Shown: positions 47,001 to 55,792 of the stretch, piece by piece
How the letters are laid out: each line of letters starts with the position of its first letter
Position numbering within the stretch: position 1 is the stretch's first letter
Source of the DNA: Mucilaginibacter sp.
GTDB taxonomy: Bacteria > Bacteroidota > Bacteroidia > Sphingobacteriales > Sphingobacteriaceae
Assembly: GCF_025359345.1 (NCBI RefSeq)
Contig: NZ_JANYGQ010000036.1
Coordinates: 1 to 64,000 of the forward strand
DNA length: 64,000 nt
Reading direction: 5' to 3'
Notes under the pieces: generated by a model
What the model was told of the DNA's origin: nothing
Database searches by the model: none
Seen by the model: only the letters and a program-made list of their open reading frames with translations
Program-made: the position numbers and the translations under genes

Positions 47001-47691
47001 TTACCGCTAAAAGGAAACATAAAGGATAGTAAGCATGTATACTTAACTGGCGATGGTAATAAAAATAATCCACCGCCGTAAAAGGTATCCATAATAACCA
47101 CAAAAGGCTAAAACCTGTCAGTGAGCGATGCAGCCACCGCAATTGGTACCGGTACCGGTCACTCACATTATTAAATTTCAGCCGCCGGTAAAAGCGTTCT
47201 ATCAGCCTGAAAGACCAATACAAGTAGACGATGACCGAAATAAACGCTAACGCCTGCAATACCGGGATCAGCTGATGAGAGGTTAACGTATCAAAAGTAG
47301 CCGCACCGGTCCTTATACTCTCCTTAATCTCCAATACCAGGACACCCTGTTGCAACAACAAGGGGCTGAAATGCAGCAGATCCTTCCAACGGAAATTATA
47401 TTCCGGCCGGGTTATTTTAAGCACATAAAAATAGAGTAGCGGGCCAAGTGCAAGCGAAAATTGCAGCGGCAGCCAGCTCCAGCGCGGAAAGTAGGTAGTC
47501 AGCCCGATGTCGACACCCAATATCCAGGTCATCCACAAAACAATAACGCCCAGCGCCAGGCTAAGAAAGCGGTTCGCCGGCCGGTTGATTCTTTTGGTGA
47601 ACCACAATTGCAGGGCAAAAGTCAGCCCTATAGATATCATTCCCAGGAAGACCGGGTCATAAAGGTTAATATGGAGTGTATATGGATTCAA
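44035..47691 (-). CDS. Array gene D: multi-TM AraC-type regulator fused to a MacB/FtsX permease
   Basis: 1218 residues from the TTG at 47691 (LNPYTLHINLYDPVFLGMIS), the start that aligns with all other copies. An in-frame TTG 30 bases upstream lies inside the promoter box and is rejected. The HTH is LSLNSLAAKLELTTHELSRI and GFNSRTTFHRIFKQMTGKSP. The linker is PSYNMEHFSGIAPVISYQQ, and the permease starts MFRNYLKIAWRNIVRH. The permease groups with A and E: VVQYELSFDTYQPG, and LGLYGLVSFMAVQRTREVGI with ASIGSIVYLFSKEF near the end, ending ANPVKSLRSE. It is read with its own promoter, dyad element and terminator. The periplasmic domains differ strongly from those of A and E, which suggests a different ligand. 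Confidence 0.9.
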   Translation of the reverse strand: MNPYTLHINLYDPVFLGMISIGLTFALQLWFTKRINRPANRFLSLALGVIVLWMTWILGVDIGLTTYFPRWSWLPLQFSLALGPLLYFYVLKITRPEYNFRWKDLLHFSPLLLQQGVLVLEIKESIRTGAATFDTLTSHQLIPVLQALAFISVIVYLYWSFRLIERFYRRLKFNNVSDRYRYQLRWLHRSLTGFSLLWLLWIPFTAVDYFYYHRQLSIHAYYPLCFLLAVMTIWMGAIAFLRQEAGVLAGTPPFSKPPPPAEMKERGSWLKKVVKANYYYQDPELSLNSLAAKLELTTHELSRIINTALKKSFNDFIHEYRVADVIRKMQDPAYDHITLLGIAYESGFNSRTTFHRIFKQMTGKSPAEYKAERKKGIPSYNMEHFSGIAPVISYQQTAPNWTGTKLNRSYMFRNYLKIAWRNIVRHQSYAAINMAGLAVGIAACLLIFVVVQYELSFDTYQPGYKSTYRIVTKKDREGNIRYSAGISVPAVDAFRLYFPEATVTGINAIYGSQIVAAAANGNPAGDKKFVENAGIMFAEPQLFDIFSATWLAGGPSALKNPNMVVIDKSSAVKYFGDWQAAMGKSLRMDNLLTLKVAGVIQDVPANTDMPLKVLISYITWKKNAKSYRYSYTWDETSSDCQVYIKFPEKVLQSTINRQMRSFSDKQFDNSKRAAKKRYAIAQPLPEIHFDTSFGDTLGDHITSRATLRTLSLIAVLIIIMASINFINLSTAQSVGRSKEVGIRKVLGSSRGQLIGLVMCETAIIVLFSAGLAAGLAQLALPLLKSVASVPDSIGLFNAGVLLCLACVIGAVVLLSGVYPALIVAGFKPIQALKNKINSTAAGGISLRRVLVITQFAISQLLIIGTAIAVKQMDFVNNADLGFNKEAVLAIPCPNDSVGLLRLNSFKQQVLTLPGVKAASFSSDVPSSAHNNSSNFYFNHSVKDPGFDIFMKVADADYFKTFGLRFIAGKGYEPSDTARQMVVNETFVRKLGFKRADDALGKTITFDSYANMPIVGVVADFKTNSMREEIKPLVMYPFKQLEQQIAVRIEGQKLTKTVASVQKLWEKSYPEYAYTGFFVDDSIAKFYKQENQLELIYKVFALIAIFISCLGLYGLVSFMAVQRTREVGIRKVLGASIGSIVYLFSKEFIALIAVAFAIGAPAAWYLMNGWLQTFAYRISPGVWVFVAAITTSLLIGWATVGYKAIKAALANPVKSLRSE

Positions 47692-47718
47692 GTAATACAA
47701 GGGCGTCAAATGGCGTTC

Positions 47719-47806
47719 CAAATTTGTAAAGAATTGACAGGTAGAAAATTACAATAATTTCCGGACGTTATTGTAATAAAAGCGGACGACAGGGTGTGCG
47801 GTTGTG
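47719..47806 (-). promoter_or_regulatory. Promoter and dyad element of array gene D
   Basis: The conserved segment TACAAATTTG (47728-47719, minus strand) lies 28 bp from the start. Arm 1 TAAAAGCGGAC (47777-47787) and arm 2 GTGCGGTTGTG (47796-47806), as read on the plus strand, have an 8-bp spacer. Arm 1 begins 86 bp from the start. The arms are identical to those of E and G. Confidence 0.7.
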
Positions 47807-47843
47807 AGTCGCCTACCTTTATTGTACCGCTTTGGCGGGTATA

Positions 47844-47877
47844 CAAAAATGCGCTCCGTATGTCACTACGGAACGCA
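47844..47877 (-). terminator. Intrinsic terminator of array gene E
   Basis: On the minus strand TGCGTTCCGTA pairs with TACGGAGCGCA (one mismatch), loop of 6, then TTTTTGTAT. It lies about 70 bp beyond the gene E stop and upstream of the gene D promoter. Confidence 0.87.
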
Positions 47878-47945
47878 CTACATAGCTTTTCAAGCAGACC
47901 CCGGGCGCATGTTATTTTGCCTCAGGTGTTTTCAGTCACCACAGC

Positions 47946-50900
47946 TTACTCACTTCTCAAACTCTTGACAGGATTGGCCAACGCCGCCCTGACAGCTTTA
48001 TAACCCACTGTCAGCCAAGCAATAATAACAGAAGAAATAATTGCCAAAATAAATATGCCGGGCCCGATGGTGATCCGGTAGGTAAAGTCCAGCAACCACT
48101 CATGCATAAAATAATAGCCAACCGGCCCTGCTATCGCGAATGCTATGACGATCAGGATTGTAAATTCTTTGGAGAACAAGTAAACGATATTTCCTGCAGA
48201 CGCCCCCAGGGTTTTACGTATCCCCACTTCTTTAATGCGCTGTACCGCCATAAATGATACCAGGCCATACAAGCCGAGGCAGGAAATGAATATAGCTATG
48301 CCTGCGAATATTTTGTAAAGCGAGGATAATTCGTCTTCGGATTTATAAAAATCAGCGATCGTCTTGTCCAGGAATTGATATTCATATACGCCGTTCGGGA
48401 AAGTTTTGTTCCACAGGCTTTCAATACCCGCAAGCGTTTGGTGCACGTTCTGCGGTTGAATTTTGATATTGAACTTTGAGTAATTAGCTTTCAACGGGCC
48501 CATTAATACCGGCGGAATAGGATTTTTCAGTGAGCCCGGGTTAAAATCTTTCACCACGCCGGTTATTTGGGCATTAAGCTTTGGAGCCCCCCATAGCATA
48601 ATGTATTTGCCAATGGCCTGTTTTGGGTCGGTAATTCCCAGCTTATGTATCAATGTTTCATTAACCACGTAACCTGAAATGGTATCTGTGTTCCGGTAGG
48701 GCCCGCCGGCCACAAACCGGATATCATATAACTTAAAATATTCGGCGTCGGCCCATTTTAGGCTTGCGTTAAAGTCGACCACCTTGGGCGCATTATTGAA
48801 TTTAAAGTCGCTGAACCAACCGCTATTTTCAGCCGGGCCATAAAGACTGATGCTTACATCTTTAACCCCGGGCTGTTGTAGCAACTGGTTTTTCATGGCA
48901 TTTAGCTTTGTCGCGCTTACGCTGTCCTTTGGAAATGGCACGGTAATTACCGCATCTTTATTAAATCCAAGCGACTTATTTTTAAAGTAATTCATCTGGT
49001 AAATTAATACAAATGTGCCAATCACCAGGAATTGCGCTATAGAAAATTGTATTACCACCAGTACGCTGCGCAACGATATTCCGCTGGAACGCCCGGCTTT
49101 GATCTTATTTTTCAATGCCTCGATGGGGTTAAACCCCGATAGTACCAAAGCAGGATAAAACCCGGCTAAAAACGTAACACCGACAATTACCGCTGCCAGG
49201 AACAAGATTACTATCGGATTCAAAAGGAAACTCCCGCTTAACCGTATTTCCAGCAAATCATTCAGCATCGGCAGGGTTATCAGCGAAATTACCGACGCGA
49301 GTACAACCGCAAAAAAGGTGATGATGAGCGTTTCGCTGATGAATTGCAGCACCAATTGGGAACGGTTGCTGCCCAGCACTTTGCGGATACCTACCTCTTT
49401 CGAGCGGTTTACAGCCTGTGCAGTAGCGAGGTTGATAAAATTAACGCATGCTATGATCAGCAAAAACAAGCCGATTGTACTGATAACCCTAATGAGTTGC
49501 TTGCTGAATGGATGCCCCCCATAAACATTGATAAGCGTATTATAATGCATATCTGTCAATGCCTGTAGTTGTAAGGAGTTCGTTTTATTGTACGGCGGCG
49601 GAATGCGTTTCTTTGCAAACGACACCAAGTCTGCGTTGAATTGTTTTTCTTTCATTCCCACCGGTAAAATAACATAAGTATGTCTATCGCTGAAGGTGCT
49701 TATCCAATCCTGTGAATTGCCGCCAAGGTCACCGTCCTTGCTAATGAGCGTGATCCATGACAATACCAATTTGATCGGAAAATCGGTATTGACGGGCGTG
49801 TTTTCAATAATACCGGTAACTTTGAAATTACGCGTATTTTCGTATCTTATTGTTTTACCCATCGCCGTATGCCAGTCGCCGAAGAATTTATCAGCTTCGT
49901 TGCGGGAAAGCACCACTGCGTTTGGCCCGGCTAAGGCCGTTTTCTTATCTCCGGCAAGCCATTTAAAATTGAATATTTTGAAAAATTCCGGATCGGCATA
50001 ATAAGCCGAATCTTCCTTAAATTTCTTTATTGCACCTCCTTTACCTGCATCTTCTATCGAGTAATGAGAACCATCGTTCAGCATAATGGAAGCCACATTG
50101 GTTAACTGCGGAAATTCGGCCCTCAACCCATCTGCAAGGGGTATTTGTGTTCCGCTGCCCGGCTTTACGCCATCGGGACCGTTAAAAACATTCACCACAC
50201 GGTATATACGGTCTTTATTAGCATGGAAATTGTCAAAGCTCGTTTCATACTGAACTACCAGGAATATCAACAGGCAGGCAGCGATCCCGATAGTGAGGCC
50301 TGTAACGTTGATAGCGGCATAGCTTTTATTGCGCGTTAAGTTGCGCCAGGCGGTTTTAAAGTAATTTTTAAACATAAAGTTGCGGTTTAATTTCTCGTTC
50401 GACCACATCGGAGTGGTTTCATGGTTCGAAATTACGGTCGCAAACCGGCTATTACTGCCCAAGTTATAAGTCGGGTAACCTTTGTTCGGGGCGTTTTTAT
50501 ATTCCAGCGGTGTTTTCCCGGTCACCTGTTTGAAAATGCGCGTAAACGTGCTTTGGGAATTAAAACCCGATTCGAGGGCAATACCAAGGAGCGTGATATG
50601 ATCATAAGCCGGGTCTTGCATTTTCTGAACAACGTCCGCAACGCGATATTCATTAATGAAATCATTGAAGCTTTTTTTGAGGACGGTGTTGATGATCCGG
50701 GATAATTCATGGGTAGTCAGGTCAAGCTTTTCGGCAAGCGAAACCAAACTCAGTTCAGGGTCTTCGTAATAGCAATTTGCCCTGACGGTTCTTTTGAGCC
50801 AAATACCTTTTTGCTTTAACTCTGCCGGTAGCGGCTGCTTTAAAAACGGCCGCGCTTCAACCGGCATACCAGCCTCCTGTCTAAAAAAAGCCACGGCCGC

Positions 50901-51605
50901 CATCCAGATGCCGGTTACCGCCAAAAGGAGATATAAAGGATAATAAGCATGTACACTTAATTGATAATGATAATAAAAATAGTCTGCAGTTGTAAAGGGT
51001 ATCCACAAAAGCCATAACAGGCCGAAAACCGTAAGCAAATTACGTAGCCACCGCAACTCGTACCGATACCGGTCGAGCACATCGTTAAATTTCAGCCGCT
51101 GATAAAAGCGTTCTATCAGCTTAAAAGAGAAATAGAGGTAAATGATGACGGACAAAAATGCCAACAGCTGCAAAACCGGGTTCAGTTGATGAAAGGTTAA
51201 CGTATCATAAGTAGTCGCGCCTGTCCGTATACCCTCCTTAATCTCCAACGCAAAAACGCCTTGTTCCACCAGCAGCGGACTGAAATTCAGCATATCCTTC
51301 CAACGAAATTTATATTGCGGCCGGGTAATTTTAAGTACATAAAAATAGAGCAGCGGGCCCAGCGCCAGCGAAAATTGCAGCGGCAACCGGCTCCAATGAG
51401 CAATGTAAGCCGACAGCCCGATGTCGATGCCTAATATCCTTGCCAGCCACAGCACTATGGATGCCAGCGCAAGGCCAAGAAACCGGTTTGCGGCCTTGTT
51501 CGGTCTGCTGCTGAACCATAACAGCAACGTAAAAGTAAGCCCGATAAATATCGTTCCGAAGAACAGTGGGTCGTACCGGTTGATATGTAATGTGTATGGA
51601 TTCAA
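47946..51605 (-). CDS. Array gene E: multi-TM AraC-type regulator fused to a MacB/FtsX permease
   Basis: 1219 residues from the TTG at 51605 (LNPYTLHINRYDPLFFGTIF); a TTG 18 bases upstream is in frame but does not align with the other copies. The HTH is LSLVSLAEKLDLTTHELSRI and GFNSQSTFTRIFKQVTGKTP. The linker is PTYNLGSNSRFATVISNHE, very close to that of A, and the permease starts MFKNYFKTAWRNLTRNKSYA, nearly identical to A. The permease groups with A and D: VVQYETSFDNFHANKDRIYRV, and LGLYGLVSFMAVQRIKEVGI near the end. The first periplasmic domain (FNGPDGVKPGSGTQIPLADG) differs from that of A. Separate promoter, dyad and terminator are present. Confidence 0.9.
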   Translation of the reverse strand: MNPYTLHINRYDPLFFGTIFIGLTFTLLLWFSSRPNKAANRFLGLALASIVLWLARILGIDIGLSAYIAHWSRLPLQFSLALGPLLYFYVLKITRPQYKFRWKDMLNFSPLLVEQGVFALEIKEGIRTGATTYDTLTFHQLNPVLQLLAFLSVIIYLYFSFKLIERFYQRLKFNDVLDRYRYELRWLRNLLTVFGLLWLLWIPFTTADYFYYHYQLSVHAYYPLYLLLAVTGIWMAAVAFFRQEAGMPVEARPFLKQPLPAELKQKGIWLKRTVRANCYYEDPELSLVSLAEKLDLTTHELSRIINTVLKKSFNDFINEYRVADVVQKMQDPAYDHITLLGIALESGFNSQSTFTRIFKQVTGKTPLEYKNAPNKGYPTYNLGSNSRFATVISNHETTPMWSNEKLNRNFMFKNYFKTAWRNLTRNKSYAAINVTGLTIGIAACLLIFLVVQYETSFDNFHANKDRIYRVVNVFNGPDGVKPGSGTQIPLADGLRAEFPQLTNVASIMLNDGSHYSIEDAGKGGAIKKFKEDSAYYADPEFFKIFNFKWLAGDKKTALAGPNAVVLSRNEADKFFGDWHTAMGKTIRYENTRNFKVTGIIENTPVNTDFPIKLVLSWITLISKDGDLGGNSQDWISTFSDRHTYVILPVGMKEKQFNADLVSFAKKRIPPPYNKTNSLQLQALTDMHYNTLINVYGGHPFSKQLIRVISTIGLFLLIIACVNFINLATAQAVNRSKEVGIRKVLGSNRSQLVLQFISETLIITFFAVVLASVISLITLPMLNDLLEIRLSGSFLLNPIVILFLAAVIVGVTFLAGFYPALVLSGFNPIEALKNKIKAGRSSGISLRSVLVVIQFSIAQFLVIGTFVLIYQMNYFKNKSLGFNKDAVITVPFPKDSVSATKLNAMKNQLLQQPGVKDVSISLYGPAENSGWFSDFKFNNAPKVVDFNASLKWADAEYFKLYDIRFVAGGPYRNTDTISGYVVNETLIHKLGITDPKQAIGKYIMLWGAPKLNAQITGVVKDFNPGSLKNPIPPVLMGPLKANYSKFNIKIQPQNVHQTLAGIESLWNKTFPNGVYEYQFLDKTIADFYKSEDELSSLYKIFAGIAIFISCLGLYGLVSFMAVQRIKEVGIRKTLGASAGNIVYLFSKEFTILIVIAFAIAGPVGYYFMHEWLLDFTYRITIGPGIFILAIISSVIIAWLTVGYKAVRAALANPVKSLRSE

Positions 51606-51632
51606 TATTGTTAAGAGCCTCAATTGCTGTTC

Positions 51633-51721
51633 CAGATTTGTAACGAACTGGCAGATAGAAAATTACGATTTTTTTTGAATTTTTACTGTAATAAAAGCGG
51701 ACGGACGCGTGTGCGGTTGTG
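51633..51721 (-). promoter_or_regulatory. Promoter and dyad element of array gene E
   Basis: The conserved segment TACAAATCTG (51642-51633, minus strand) lies 28 bp from the start. Arm 1 TAAAAGCGGAC (51692-51702) and arm 2 GTGCGGTTGTG (51711-51721), as read on the plus strand, have an 8-bp spacer. Arm 1 begins 87 bp from the start. Confidence 0.7.
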
Positions 51722-51765
51722 GATAACTTGCCTTTACCGTAGGTTCAAGCACCCTAAGCACGAAT

Positions 51766-51800
51766 ATAAAATGCGTTCCGTATCTCACCCCGGAACGCAC
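51766..51800 (-). terminator. Intrinsic terminator of array gene F
   Basis: On the minus strand TGCGTTCCG (51799-51791) pairs with CGGAACGCA (51780-51772), a perfect 9-bp stem, followed by TTTTATATT. It lies about 90 bp beyond the gene F stop. The surrounding 60 bp are homologous to the regions upstream of D and G. Confidence 0.85.
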
Positions 51801-51890
51801 CACATAGTGTTTCAGCTAAATCTCAGATCGCATGTTGATGTACCTAAGTTCTTTTTGGCAGGCTGCCCCTGATGCCTCAACTGCCAACTG

Positions 51891-54800
51891 CTACTCCGAA
51901 CGCAAACTTTTGACAGGATTTGCCACCGCCGCTTTTATCGCCTGGAAACTAATGGTGACCAGGGTAATGACTATAGCCGCTACACCCGATACGATGAATA
52001 CCCCAACACCAATACTTACGCGGTAGGGGTACTTTTGGAGCCAACTGTGCAGGTAATAGAACGCCACCGGCGAGGCAATGACGCAGCTGATGACCACCAG
52101 CACCACAAAATCGCGCGACAGCAGCAGCCAGACCTGCGCTATGGATGCGCCCATTACTTTGCGTATGCCGATCTCCTTGGTACGCTGTTCGGCAACGTAA
52201 GCGGCCAGCCCGAACAGCCCCAGGCAGGATATAAATATAGCCAGCCCGGCGAACACGCCCGCAAGTTTGCCCACAAGCATCTCCAGGTTAAACTTATGCT
52301 CATACTCCTCGTTCACAAACTTGTACTGGTAGGGGTAAGCCGGGTTGTATTTTCCAAATATCTTCCCGATCTTGTCTATCGCGGTATGCGTGCCGGCGTT
52401 TTTCGCAAGCCGGTACGTCACCACAAACCCGAATGGGTTATGCCCGAAAACGGCAGGTTCTACTGGCTTATAAGGCGACTCCATCAGCGCATCTTTTACC
52501 ACGCCGATGATCCTTAGCGGTTTTTGGTTGATGTTTGTGGTTATTAGTTGATTAACAGGGTCTTTCAATCCAATGCGCCTAACCGTCGCTTCATTCACAA
52601 TCACATTCAGCGTGTCGCTTTTCCAGTCGCCCGTAAAATTGTGCCCGGCAGCAAAAGTCATCCCTAAAGTCTTAAAATAGTCGCCCGACACCCATATCGC
52701 GCCGATGTTCACACTTTCGTCGCCCGCATTTTTGCCCGGCCATTTGTCCAGCGAAAAATGACTGTACACGCCTGTCGCCGGCGAGGTTGATGAGGCCACG
52801 CTCTCCACCACTCCCGAAGATAGCAGGTCGTTTTTCAGCGCTTCATAATGTTGCGAAAGGTCGCTGTTCATGTCGGTCATTATCAGCCTGTCGGCGCTGT
52901 AACCTGTCGGCCGGTCCTTCACATACTGTATCTGCTGGTAAACAATCACGGTGCTGATGATTAAAGCAATGGAGCAGGTAAACTGCACCACCACCAGCAC
53001 CTTCCTTGGCACCGATGCCCACCGGCCCGTCTGTATGCTACCCTTCAGCACTTTAACCGGGTTGAACGCCGACAGGTAAAACGCCGGTCGGCTCCCGGCT
53101 GCCAAACCGGTAAACAGCACAAACACAATCATGATACCCCAGAAACCGATATTGCCATATGGAACATGGACATCAGAACCCGTGAGCGTATTGAATGCCG
53201 GCAAAGCCAGCTGAACCAGCAGCAAACACAACAGGAAGGATATAAAAGTGACCAGCACCGACTCCAGCAAAAACTGGTAAACCAAATCGATACGCGCCGA
53301 GCCGATGGCTTTGCGTACCCCAACTTCCCTTGCCCGCTTCTCCGACCTCGCTGTAGAAAGGTTCATGAAATTGATACAGGCGATGGCCAGTACCAGCATA
53401 CCGATAATACTGAACAAACGCACATATTCTACAAAGCCGCCGGCGGGTTTGCCATTTTTAAAATCGTTATATAAATGCCAGTTTGTTAACGGATGCATAA
53501 ACACTTCGGGTTTTGACGAACGCATCTCCGGGCTTCTTTTATTAACGATATCCCTTATCCTGGGAGCAATCTGCCCGTAAGTGACGCCCGGCTTAAGCGA
53601 CACGTAGGCAGAAAATGAATTGTAAGTCCACTTGGTGCGTCCGTCTTTTATCCAGCCCTGGGTTGCTTCGGAGTACGCAAAAGGCACAATGTATTTGAAT
53701 TGCTGCGTGGCATTAGCAGGGATATCGCGGATAACGCCTGTTACCGTCATGTTCTGCGAATTATCAAACCGGATTGATTTTCCCATCGGGTTAGCATCGC
53801 CAAACAGCGCTTTGCCGGTCGATTCGGTTATAACTATCGAATACATATCCTTCAGGGCCGAGTTGGCGTTGCCCTTTATAAAAGGGTATTGAAATATTTT
53901 AAAGAATTCCGGCCCTGCAGCACCTCCACCCAGGTATAGCTTTTTATCGCCCACCAAAAGGCCGTGGTTCATGAAGCCTATATAATCAGCTTCAGCAACG
54001 TACTGTATGCCGGGGATTTCTTTTTTTAAAACGTCGGTTAGTGGTAAAGCTATGGATGTTTGGGTAGTTGTGCCGTTATGCTGCGAGGTCAGGTTCATCT
54101 CAACCTGGTATACTTGCTTATAGCCTGGCAGAAAACGATCGTATGAATATTGGTTAATCACCCATAAACCGATCAGGAGTGCCACAGCCATGCCGGTTGC
54201 CAGGCCGGTGATGTTCAGCATGCTGTAAACTTTGTTATGCAGCGTATTGCGCCAGGCGATTTTTAAATAGTTTCTAAACATATAATTGCGATTTAATTTC
54301 TCAAAAGACCACCCGGGGGCGGCTTCGTTGTACGAAATTATCGCGGCAGAACGGGAATAAGGTCTCAAAGTGTAAGATGGGCGCTCTTTTTCCAGCCTGC
54401 TCTTATATTCCGCCGGGCTTTTCCCGGTCATCTGCCGGAAAGTGCGGTTAAAGGTAGATTTGGAATTGAAGCCGGCATCCATAGCGATGCCGATTAGCGT
54501 GATCCGGTCATAAGCAGGGTCCTGCATTTTCCGGGTCACCTCCCTGATGCGGTACTCATTTATAAAATCATTAAAGTTTTTTCCAAGGGCAGTATTAATG
54601 ATCCGGGACAATTCATTGGGGTTCAGGTTCAGCGCTTCTGCCAGGGAACGTAAGCTTAATTCCGCATCCTGGTAAAACAGGTTGGCTTCCATGATTTTCT
54701 TCAACCAAATGCCTTTTTGCTTCAGTTCAGCCGGGGCCAATAGCTTTGACACCAGACGCGCTGGGGCCGGCATGCTAACGTCAGGCTTTAAAAAGGCTGC

Positions 54801-55508
54801 GGCCGCTATCCGTATCATCATTATAGCTAAAATCAGGTACAAGGCATAATAATCGTGTATGCCCGACTGATGATAATAAAAATAATTCACGGCAGTAAAA
54901 GGGATCCATAATAGCCATAGAAGCCCGAACCCTATCAATAAATCACGCAGCCACCGCAATTCGTACCGATACCGGTCGCTCACATCGTTAAATTTCAGCC
55001 GCCGGTAAAAGCGTTCTATCAGCTTAAAAGAGTAATACAGGTAGATTATGACTGAAAAAAATGCCAGCACCTGCAATACCGGGCTCACATAATGAAAGGT
55101 TAGTGTATCATAAGTAGCTGCACCCGTCTTTATGCTCTCCTTAATCTCCAATACCAGGGCGCCTTGCTCCACCAGCAGCGGGCTAAAATGAAGCAGGTCT
55201 TTCCACCTGAATTTATACTGCGGCCAGGTAAGTTTAAGCACATAATAATAGATGAGGGGGCCAAGCGCCAGCGAAAATTGCAGCGGAAGCCGGCTCCAAT
55301 GTGGAAAGGCGGTCGTCAATCGTAGGTCGATACCCAATATCCACGCCACCCACAAAACTATAGTGGCTAACGCCAGGCTAAGGAACCGGTTAGCAGTTTG
55401 GTTGATTTTTTTGGTGAACCATAATTGCATAATAAAAGTCACGCCGATGAATATCGTTCCCAGGAGTGCAAGGTCGTATGGGGTGATATGGAAAGTATAT
55501 GTATTCAA
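51891..55508 (-). CDS. Array gene F: multi-TM AraC-type regulator fused to a MacB/FtsX permease
   Basis: 1205 residues from TTG at 55508 (LNTYTFHITPYDLALLGTIF). Its HTH is the most divergent of the seven: LSLRSLAEALNLNPNELSRI, ALGKNFNDF in place of ALKKSFNDF, and GIAMDAGFNSKSTFNRTFRQ. The linker is PSYTLRPYSRSAAIISYNE, and the permease starts MFRNYLKIAWRNTLHN. The permease groups with C: VINQYSYDRFLPG, and LFGLAAYVAEQRTKEIGIRKVMGAS near the end, ending ANPVKSLRSE. Gene F thus has a C-like permease and a C-like upstream region but the RSE tail of the other group. It has its own promoter, dyad and terminator. Confidence 0.9.
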   Translation of the reverse strand: MNTYTFHITPYDLALLGTIFIGVTFIMQLWFTKKINQTANRFLSLALATIVLWVAWILGIDLRLTTAFPHWSRLPLQFSLALGPLIYYYVLKLTWPQYKFRWKDLLHFSPLLVEQGALVLEIKESIKTGAATYDTLTFHYVSPVLQVLAFFSVIIYLYYSFKLIERFYRRLKFNDVSDRYRYELRWLRDLLIGFGLLWLLWIPFTAVNYFYYHQSGIHDYYALYLILAIMMIRIAAAAFLKPDVSMPAPARLVSKLLAPAELKQKGIWLKKIMEANLFYQDAELSLRSLAEALNLNPNELSRIINTALGKNFNDFINEYRIREVTRKMQDPAYDRITLIGIAMDAGFNSKSTFNRTFRQMTGKSPAEYKSRLEKERPSYTLRPYSRSAAIISYNEAAPGWSFEKLNRNYMFRNYLKIAWRNTLHNKVYSMLNITGLATGMAVALLIGLWVINQYSYDRFLPGYKQVYQVEMNLTSQHNGTTTQTSIALPLTDVLKKEIPGIQYVAEADYIGFMNHGLLVGDKKLYLGGGAAGPEFFKIFQYPFIKGNANSALKDMYSIVITESTGKALFGDANPMGKSIRFDNSQNMTVTGVIRDIPANATQQFKYIVPFAYSEATQGWIKDGRTKWTYNSFSAYVSLKPGVTYGQIAPRIRDIVNKRSPEMRSSKPEVFMHPLTNWHLYNDFKNGKPAGGFVEYVRLFSIIGMLVLAIACINFMNLSTARSEKRAREVGVRKAIGSARIDLVYQFLLESVLVTFISFLLCLLLVQLALPAFNTLTGSDVHVPYGNIGFWGIMIVFVLFTGLAAGSRPAFYLSAFNPVKVLKGSIQTGRWASVPRKVLVVVQFTCSIALIISTVIVYQQIQYVKDRPTGYSADRLIMTDMNSDLSQHYEALKNDLLSSGVVESVASSTSPATGVYSHFSLDKWPGKNAGDESVNIGAIWVSGDYFKTLGMTFAAGHNFTGDWKSDTLNVIVNEATVRRIGLKDPVNQLITTNINQKPLRIIGVVKDALMESPYKPVEPAVFGHNPFGFVVTYRLAKNAGTHTAIDKIGKIFGKYNPAYPYQYKFVNEEYEHKFNLEMLVGKLAGVFAGLAIFISCLGLFGLAAYVAEQRTKEIGIRKVMGASIAQVWLLLSRDFVVLVVISCVIASPVAFYYLHSWLQKYPYRVSIGVGVFIVSGVAAIVITLVTISFQAIKAAVANPVKSLRSE

Positions 55509-55535
55509 TCAGTTTTATCGGTTCAATCGCTGTTC

Positions 55536-55625
55536 CAATTTGTCAACTAGTTGATTTATAGTTAAATATTACTTCAGCAACAAGGAGTGCTGTAACAAAA
55601 CCGGACATCAGTCCGTTCGGTTTTG
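55536..55625 (-). promoter_or_regulatory. Promoter and dyad element of array gene F
   Basis: The conserved segment AAATTG (within 55543-55536, minus strand) followed by GAAC lies 28 bp from the start. The dyad is CAAAACCGGAC (55596-55606) with GTTCGGTTTTG (55615-55625), as read on the plus strand: 10 of 11 arm positions symmetrical, 8-bp spacer. Arm 1 begins 88 bp from the start. Confidence 0.72.
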
Positions 55626-55684
55626 AATGGAAATGTATGTTGATTTTGAGATTAGTTGTGATGCTAAGCCGGATTGCAACAGTG

Positions 55685-55752
55685 CAGGAAGGCCAAAACT
55701 TCCTTCCTGACTTATTTGTAAATGCGCCGGTTTAAGCGTCCCCCTTAAACCG
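55685..55752 (-). terminator. Two stem-loops between array genes F and G
   Basis: CAGGAAGG (55685-55692) with CCTTCCTG (55702-55709) is homologous to the gene D terminator stem but has lost the T run. CGGTTTAAG (55728-55736) with CTTAAACCG (55744-55752) is a second perfect stem. Together they probably form the 3' end of gene G. Termination strength is uncertain. Confidence 0.5.
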
Positions 55753-55792
55753 ACGATGAGCATTTTACTAACCTCCAGTCTCTAATCTCCAA

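Noticed and set aside
47692-47721. Upstream TTG starts adding 6-10 residues to genes D, E and G
   Set aside because: The extra codons do not align between copies and run into the -7-like promoter segment, whereas the TTG-AAy start aligns in all copies.
51633-51721. Sigma-54 promoters with enhancer-like dyads for the array
   Set aside because: No TGGC-N8-TTGC element is conserved at the right place. The conserved segment instead matches or resembles TAnnTTTG.
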